Shown: positions 60,586-64,000 of the stretch, in pieces
Layout of the letters: each line of letters begins with the position of its first letter
Numbering within the stretch: the first letter of the stretch is position 1
Source of the DNA: JAENVT01 sp963720775
GTDB taxonomy: Bacteria; Actinomycetota; Acidimicrobiia; Acidimicrobiales; Ilumatobacteraceae
Length of the DNA stretch: 64,000 nt
Assembly (NCBI GenBank): GCA_963720775.1
Contig: CAVRGR010000001.1
Location: forward strand, 62,001-126,000
Direction: 5' to 3'
The notes under the pieces: generated by a model
Databases searched by the model: none
The model's input: the letters and a program-made list of their open reading frames with translations, nothing else
Told to the model about the DNA's origin: nothing
Program-made: the position numbers and the translations under genes

Positions 60586-61304
60586 TCGATGTCATAGGGC
60601 TGTCGGTTCACTTCGGAGGCGTCGTCTCGCTCGACGACATGACCATCCAGTTCCCGGAAGGAGCGTGCGGGCTGATCGGCCCCAACGGAGCCGGCAAGAC
60701 GACGTTCTTCAACGTGCTCTCCGGGTTCGTCACACCGCGCAGCGGACGAATCGACGCGATGGGTCGAGATCTGCTCTCGATGCCCGACTACAAGCGAGCG
60801 CGATGGGGCCTGCGACGCACCTTCCAAACCGAGCAAGCGATCGAGAAGCTCACCGTCTTCGACAACGTGGCCACCGTCTACGAGCACTCGGGAACCGGCG
60901 ACAAGTCCGGGCGCACCGCGGCTGTCGAGGCTGCGCTCGAATTCGTCGGACTCACCGACGTGGCCCAGCATACGGTGCGCACGCTCGGCGCCAAGGAGAG
61001 GCGATTCATCGAGGTTGCCCGAGCGGTCGTTGGTACACCGAAGCTCATTCTCCTCGACGAGCCTGCCGCAGGCTTGCCCGACGAGGAAACAGCCTTGCTC
61101 GGGGAGATCATCCGCAGCATCCCTGAACGGGTCGGCGCCACCGTGATCCTCGTCGATCACGACATGAGCCTGGTCCAAGCCTGCTGCGCCTGGACCGCGG
61201 TGCTCGACTTCGGTCGCCTGCTCGCGTCGGGTCCGACGAATGACGTGCTGCGCAATCCGAACGTGATGCGGGCCTACCTTGGCACCGAGGAGGTGGCCTC
61301 GTGA
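60582..61304 (+). CDS. livG: Liv-type ABC transporter ATP-binding protein
   Basis: A 240-aa ATPase subunit from the GTG at 60582. Walker A is LIGPNGAGKTTFFNVLSG and Walker B is LILLDEPAAGLPDEE, with the switch His in ILVDHDMSLV. The ABC signature is unusual: instead of LSxGxQ it reads LGAKERRFIEVARA, lacking the serine and second glycine. Many LivG proteins read LxYGxxR; this is further degenerate. ATP hydrolysis could then rest mainly on the composite site completed by the LivF signature. It overlaps livF by 4 bp. Confidence 0.9.
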   Translation: MIDVIGLSVHFGGVVSLDDMTIQFPEGACGLIGPNGAGKTTFFNVLSGFVTPRSGRIDAMGRDLLSMPDYKRARWGLRRTFQTEQAIEKLTVFDNVATVYEHSGTGDKSGRTAAVEAALEFVGLTDVAQHTVRTLGAKERRFIEVARAVVGTPKLILLDEPAAGLPDEETALLGEIIRSIPERVGATVILVDHDMSLVQACCAWTAVLDFGRLLASGPTNDVLRNPNVMRAYLGTEEVAS

Positions 61305-62023
61305 CCACCTTGTCCATCGACAACGTCTCGGTCGCCAGGGGGCCGCGCAACGTCGTTCACGACGTATCGATCGAGGTGCCGCCCGGCGAAGTCACCACGC
61401 TGCTCGGCCCCAACGGCGCGGGTAAGTCGAGCTTGGCGCTGGCGTGCGCGGGTCTCGCTCGGGTGACGAAGGGCTGGATCAACCTCGACGACCGCAATCT
61501 GGCCAATCAACGCCCGGAACGCATCCGTGCCGCCGGAATCTCCGTGGTGCCAGAGGGCCGGCGCTTGCTGCCGAACTTGTCGATCGAAGAGAACCTCAAG
61601 GTCGCAACGTTCTCGCTCGGCAGGCACGCCGCATCCGACGGGTTGGCCTACACGCTGTCGTTGTTCCCGGAACTGGAAAAGCGTTGGACTGTTCAGGGCC
61701 GCTCGTTGTCGGGTGGCGAGCAGCAGATGGTCGTGCTCGCCCAGGCACTGGTGTCACGACCCAAGATCCTGGTGGTCGACGAGCTCTCCCTGGGGCTCGC
61801 ACCGATCGTCGTCAAGCGGCTCGTGCCGACTCTGGCCGAGGTCGCCAGCTCCGGTGTCGGTGTGCTCCTGATCGAACAGTTCGCTCACGTAGCGCTGTCG
61901 TTGGCCAATGCTGCCTACGTGCTGGAGGGCGGAAGAGTGCGCTACAGCGGGTCGGCTGCTGAGCTCACCCAACACCCCGAGCTACTGCACTCGGCATATC
62001 TCCTGCGTCAGCGCGGCTCCTGA
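61301..62023 (+). CDS. livF: Liv-type ABC transporter ATP-binding protein
   Basis: A 240-aa ATPase subunit from the GTG at 61301 (GTGA overlap with livG). Walker A is LLGPNGAGKSSLALACAG, the Q-loop region is ISVVPEGRRLLPNLSIEENL, and the canonical signature is SLSGGEQQMVVLAQALV. Walker B is ILVVDELSLGLAP, with Leu where most have Pro after DE. The switch position reads LIEQFAHVA as usual for LivF. The gene ends the operon and is followed by a hairpin at 62042-62058. Confidence 0.92.
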   Translation: MTTLSIDNVSVARGPRNVVHDVSIEVPPGEVTTLLGPNGAGKSSLALACAGLARVTKGWINLDDRNLANQRPERIRAAGISVVPEGRRLLPNLSIEENLKVATFSLGRHAASDGLAYTLSLFPELEKRWTVQGRSLSGGEQQMVVLAQALVSRPKILVVDELSLGLAPIVVKRLVPTLAEVASSGVGVLLIEQFAHVALSLANAAYVLEGGRVRYSGSAAELTQHPELLHSAYLLRQRGS

Positions 62024-62041
62024 ACCTGCCGGAGCGCACGC

Positions 62042-62058
62042 GTTCGCCAATGGCGAAC
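62042..62058 (+). terminator. Hairpin after livF
   Basis: GTTCGCC (62042-62048), loop AAT, GGCGAAC (62052-62058), 18 bp after the livF stop. It resembles the livJ-livH hairpin in size and loop. No U tract follows. Confidence 0.5.
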
Positions 62059-62125
62059 CCGCGCAATGGGTCGCCCCTCGGCGTGTGAAACAATCGAGCT
62101 TCGACACCTTCTCGTCAGGGGACCC

Positions 62126-63280
62126 ATGAAGCAGAGCACCGAGCGAATTCTCACCACTCACGTCGGCAGCCTGGCCAGACCGCACTCGTTGCTCGACATC
62201 ATGAAAGAGCGCGAGCACGACCGGCCGTACGACGCCGACGCACTCGACCGGGAGATCGCCGACGCTGTGAAGTATCAGGTCAGGCAGCAGGTGGAGTGTG
62301 GCATCGACATCGTGGCCGACGGAGAGATGAGCAAGGTCAGCTTCCTCGGCTACGTGAAAGACCGCCTCGGTGGCTTCGAGGTCGACACGGAGCCGTTGGG
62401 CCTCGCTCCCTCCTGGCAAGCCGAGTTCGACATGTTCCCCGAGTACTACACCGAGTACTTCAAGAAGTACTCGTCCGCGGTCAGCCCGCTTCGACGCATC
62501 GTCTGCAAGGGCCCCATCAGCTACACGGGTGAGAAGCTGCTGCAGATCGACATCGACAACCTCAAGGCTGCGTGTGAGGGCCTGGAGGTTTCCGACATCT
62601 TCATGCCGGCCACCGGCCCCAGCGGGTTCGGCCGCAACGAGTACTACAAGGATCACGCCGAATACCTCGACGCAGTCGCCGAGGCGATGCGCGAGGAGTA
62701 CCTCGGCATCGTCGAGGCAGGCTTCATCCTCCAGGTCGACGATCCGTGGCTGATCGACATGCTGGCCAATCCGGCCGAGACGATCGAGAATCGTCGCCGT
62801 GGGGCATCGGTCCACGTCGAGGCATTGAACCACGCGTTGCGCGGCATCCCGCAGGATCGAATCCGCCACCACACCTGCTACGGCCTCAACCATGGCCCGC
62901 GGCTCACCGACATCCCGTTGAAGGACGCCCTCGAGTTCACCTTCCAGATCAATGCCCAGGCGTACTCGTTCGAGGTGATGAACCCGCGCCACATGCACGA
63001 GTGGCGCCAGGTGCAAGAGGTCGGGGTGCCTGACGGCAAGATCCTGATCCCTGGCTTGCTCGGCCACGCCAACAACTACGTCGAGCACCCTGAGCTGATC
63101 GCCGAGTTCATCTGCAACTACGCCTCCATCGTCGGCAAGGAGAACGTCATTGCCGGCGCCGACTGCGGGTTCTCGTCGCGCGCCAGCTACGCCCCCGAGG
63201 TGCACCCGACCGTGGTGTGGCCGAAGTTCCGGGCGCTGGCCGAGGGTGCGGCGCTCGCCACCAAGATGTTGTGGGGCTAG
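62126..63280 (+). CDS. MetE C-terminal-domain-like methyltransferase family protein
   Basis: A 384-aa cobalamin-independent methionine synthase-like protein (ILTTHVGSLARPHSLLDIM; CGIDIVADGEMSKVSFLGYV). Candidate zinc ligands are in IRHHTCYGLNHGP (His-x-Cys), the Glu in YSFEVMNPRHMHEW, and the Cys in IAGADCGFSSR. Stand-alone C-terminal MetE homologues catalyse thiol alkyl transfer, including methylcobamide-dependent methionine synthesis and epoxyalkane:coenzyme M transfer. The substrate here is unknown. AGGGG at 62117 precedes the ATG at 62126. It may be co-transcribed with the Liv operon or start after the hairpin. Confidence 0.88.
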   Translation: MKQSTERILTTHVGSLARPHSLLDIMKEREHDRPYDADALDREIADAVKYQVRQQVECGIDIVADGEMSKVSFLGYVKDRLGGFEVDTEPLGLAPSWQAEFDMFPEYYTEYFKKYSSAVSPLRRIVCKGPISYTGEKLLQIDIDNLKAACEGLEVSDIFMPATGPSGFGRNEYYKDHAEYLDAVAEAMREEYLGIVEAGFILQVDDPWLIDMLANPAETIENRRRGASVHVEALNHALRGIPQDRIRHHTCYGLNHGPRLTDIPLKDALEFTFQINAQAYSFEVMNPRHMHEWRQVQEVGVPDGKILIPGLLGHANNYVEHPELIAEFICNYASIVGKENVIAGADCGFSSRASYAPEVHPTVVWPKFRALAEGAALATKMLWG

Positions 63281-63302
63281 ACGTCGAGAACCGTCGGATT
63301 GG

Positions 63303-63338
63303 TACTATTCACGTCATCGGTGACGGTCCGGGGGACCG
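63303..63338 (+). promoter_or_regulatory. -10-like element and leader hairpin before the last gene
   Basis: TACTAT at 63303-63308 could be a -10 box. Downstream, CGGTCC (63324-63329), GGG, GGACCG (63333-63338) forms a 6-bp hairpin in the leader. AGGGGG (63353-63358) is the ribosome binding site of the gene at 63365. No convincing -35 was seen. Confidence 0.3.
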
Positions 63339-63364
63339 AACGCCGCACATCCAGGGGGTATGGA

Positions 63365-64000
63365 ATGACTGACACTGCCGAGCAAGTGAAGTTTCCGGGT
63401 CCGGGCGAGATCGAAGGCTTCTGGGCCTTCGACAAGATGCACGCGCCGCGGCCACTTCACCCGCTGTCGCAGGATCTGGTGATGTCGACCCTGGCGGTCG
63501 GCTTCACCAAAGCGCAGGCCGAGTACGACTGCCCGATCGTCGCCTCGAACCAGGCCATCAACCACTACTTCTACATGGCGTTCCATCCGCATCCCGACGA
63601 GGCGGTCATCGAGGACCGCATGAGCCGTTACCTCGACACGCTCGACAAGAAGGTGCCGCTCGTCGGCAAGCGCTGGACCAACGAATGGCTGCCGATGATC
63701 CGCTCCCGCAACGAGGCGGAGCGCAGTGCCGACTACTCGAAGATGAGCAACGCCGAGCTCCTCGCCAAGTTCGACGACATGACCGACTGGATGACGGAGA
63801 TGTGGTACGTCCACGGCCACATCAACTTCGCGCTGGTCTCCGGAGCGAAGCTCAGCGATTTCTATGTCGACGTGATGCATCCCGACGATCCCACCGAGGC
63901 CTACCAGATCCTCCAAGGTCACCACACACGCCCGGTCGATGCGGCCCATGGCCTGTGGCGGCTCAGTCGAATCGTCCGCGACAGCCCGACGCTGCACCGA
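63365..64000 (+). CDS. PEP-utilising-enzyme-like protein, 3' truncated by the window edge
   Basis: An open frame from the ATG at 63365 to the window end (212 codons) with AGGGGG six bases upstream. It begins MTDTAEQVKFPGPGEIEGFW and continues AFDKMHAPRPLHPLSQDLVM, RWTNEWLPMIRSRNEAERSA and WYVHGHINFALVSGAKLSDF. The HAPRPLHPLSQDL-type opening and the helical WxxE/HxHxNF segments recall the N-terminal region of PEP-synthase/pyruvate phosphate dikinase-like proteins that carry a C-terminal mobile phosphohistidine domain. That domain would lie beyond the window. The assignment is by recollection of the family and moderate; the coding nature is clear. Confidence 0.65.
   Translation, partial: MTDTAEQVKFPGPGEIEGFWAFDKMHAPRPLHPLSQDLVMSTLAVGFTKAQAEYDCPIVASNQAINHYFYMAFHPHPDEAVIEDRMSRYLDTLDKKVPLVGKRWTNEWLPMIRSRNEAERSADYSKMSNAELLAKFDDMTDWMTEMWYVHGHINFALVSGAKLSDFYVDVMHPDDPTEAYQILQGHHTRPVDAAHGLWRLSRIVRDSPTLHR

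Overview
The window reads as a high-GC actinobacterial chromosome, most likely from the Acidimicrobiia (Ilumatobacteraceae-like, an inference from protein resemblance). The best anchor is at 24.8-33.5 kb: an ANTAR response regulator of the PdtaR type, polA, rpsA and coaE follow one another as in mycobacteria and other Actinobacteria. Here a methyltransferase and a NarL-type two-component pair are inserted. GTG starts, ATGA/GTGA stop-start overlaps and -10 boxes immediately before start codons are common.

Layout. (1) 1-21.3 kb: an unusual cluster of very large genes. It holds a giant DUF6603-type protein with a lysine/alanine-rich tail, two uncharacterised proteins (668 and 349 aa), a ~1290 aa uncharacterised protein and a ~1150 aa BNR/sortilin-type beta-propeller, all co-directional and mostly overlapping. 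An opposing pair follows: a caspase-fold (gingipain/C25-like) peptidase without a visible signal peptide, and an 81-aa partner. This is the best candidate for an undescribed system. (2) 21.4-24.4 kb: a collagen-like surface protein, a lone ectC and a lipoprotein. (3) 24.4-35.9 kb: the housekeeping block plus an acyl-CoA synthetase and an aldo/keto reductase. (4) 36-43.5 kb: a MetE-like protein, a winged-helix protein, and a protocatechuate branch (pcaC-pcaH-pcaG-pcaB-pcaD as one overlapping operon, with pobA nearby), which takes 4-hydroxybenzoate to beta-ketoadipate. (5) 43.5-64 kb: a catabolic region of unknown substrate. It carries a fumarylacetoacetase-fold hydrolase, a stand-alone form II CoxL-like molybdenum hydroxylase, a fused indolepyruvate-type ferredoxin oxidoreductase, an HpaB-type hydroxylase with a divergent IclR regulator, an SDR, a LysR regulator divergent from a luciferase-like monooxygenase, two alpha/beta hydrolases, a complete Liv-type ABC importer, a second MetE-like protein, and the start of a PEP-utilising-enzyme-like gene cut by the window end.

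Caution on sequence quality. At least six genes are interrupted by single-base indels that, if corrected, restore one continuous conserved-looking protein (near 302, 9027, 14975, 17944, 36415 and 53413). Several lie in short homopolymers. This pattern fits assembly or sequencing indels better than decay, but it cannot be settled from the sequence alone. A TGTGGAGTGTTTC-type palindromic repeat occurs at two intergenic sites 29 kb apart (23.2 and 52.4 kb). No tRNA, rRNA, CRISPR array or insertion sequence was recognised.
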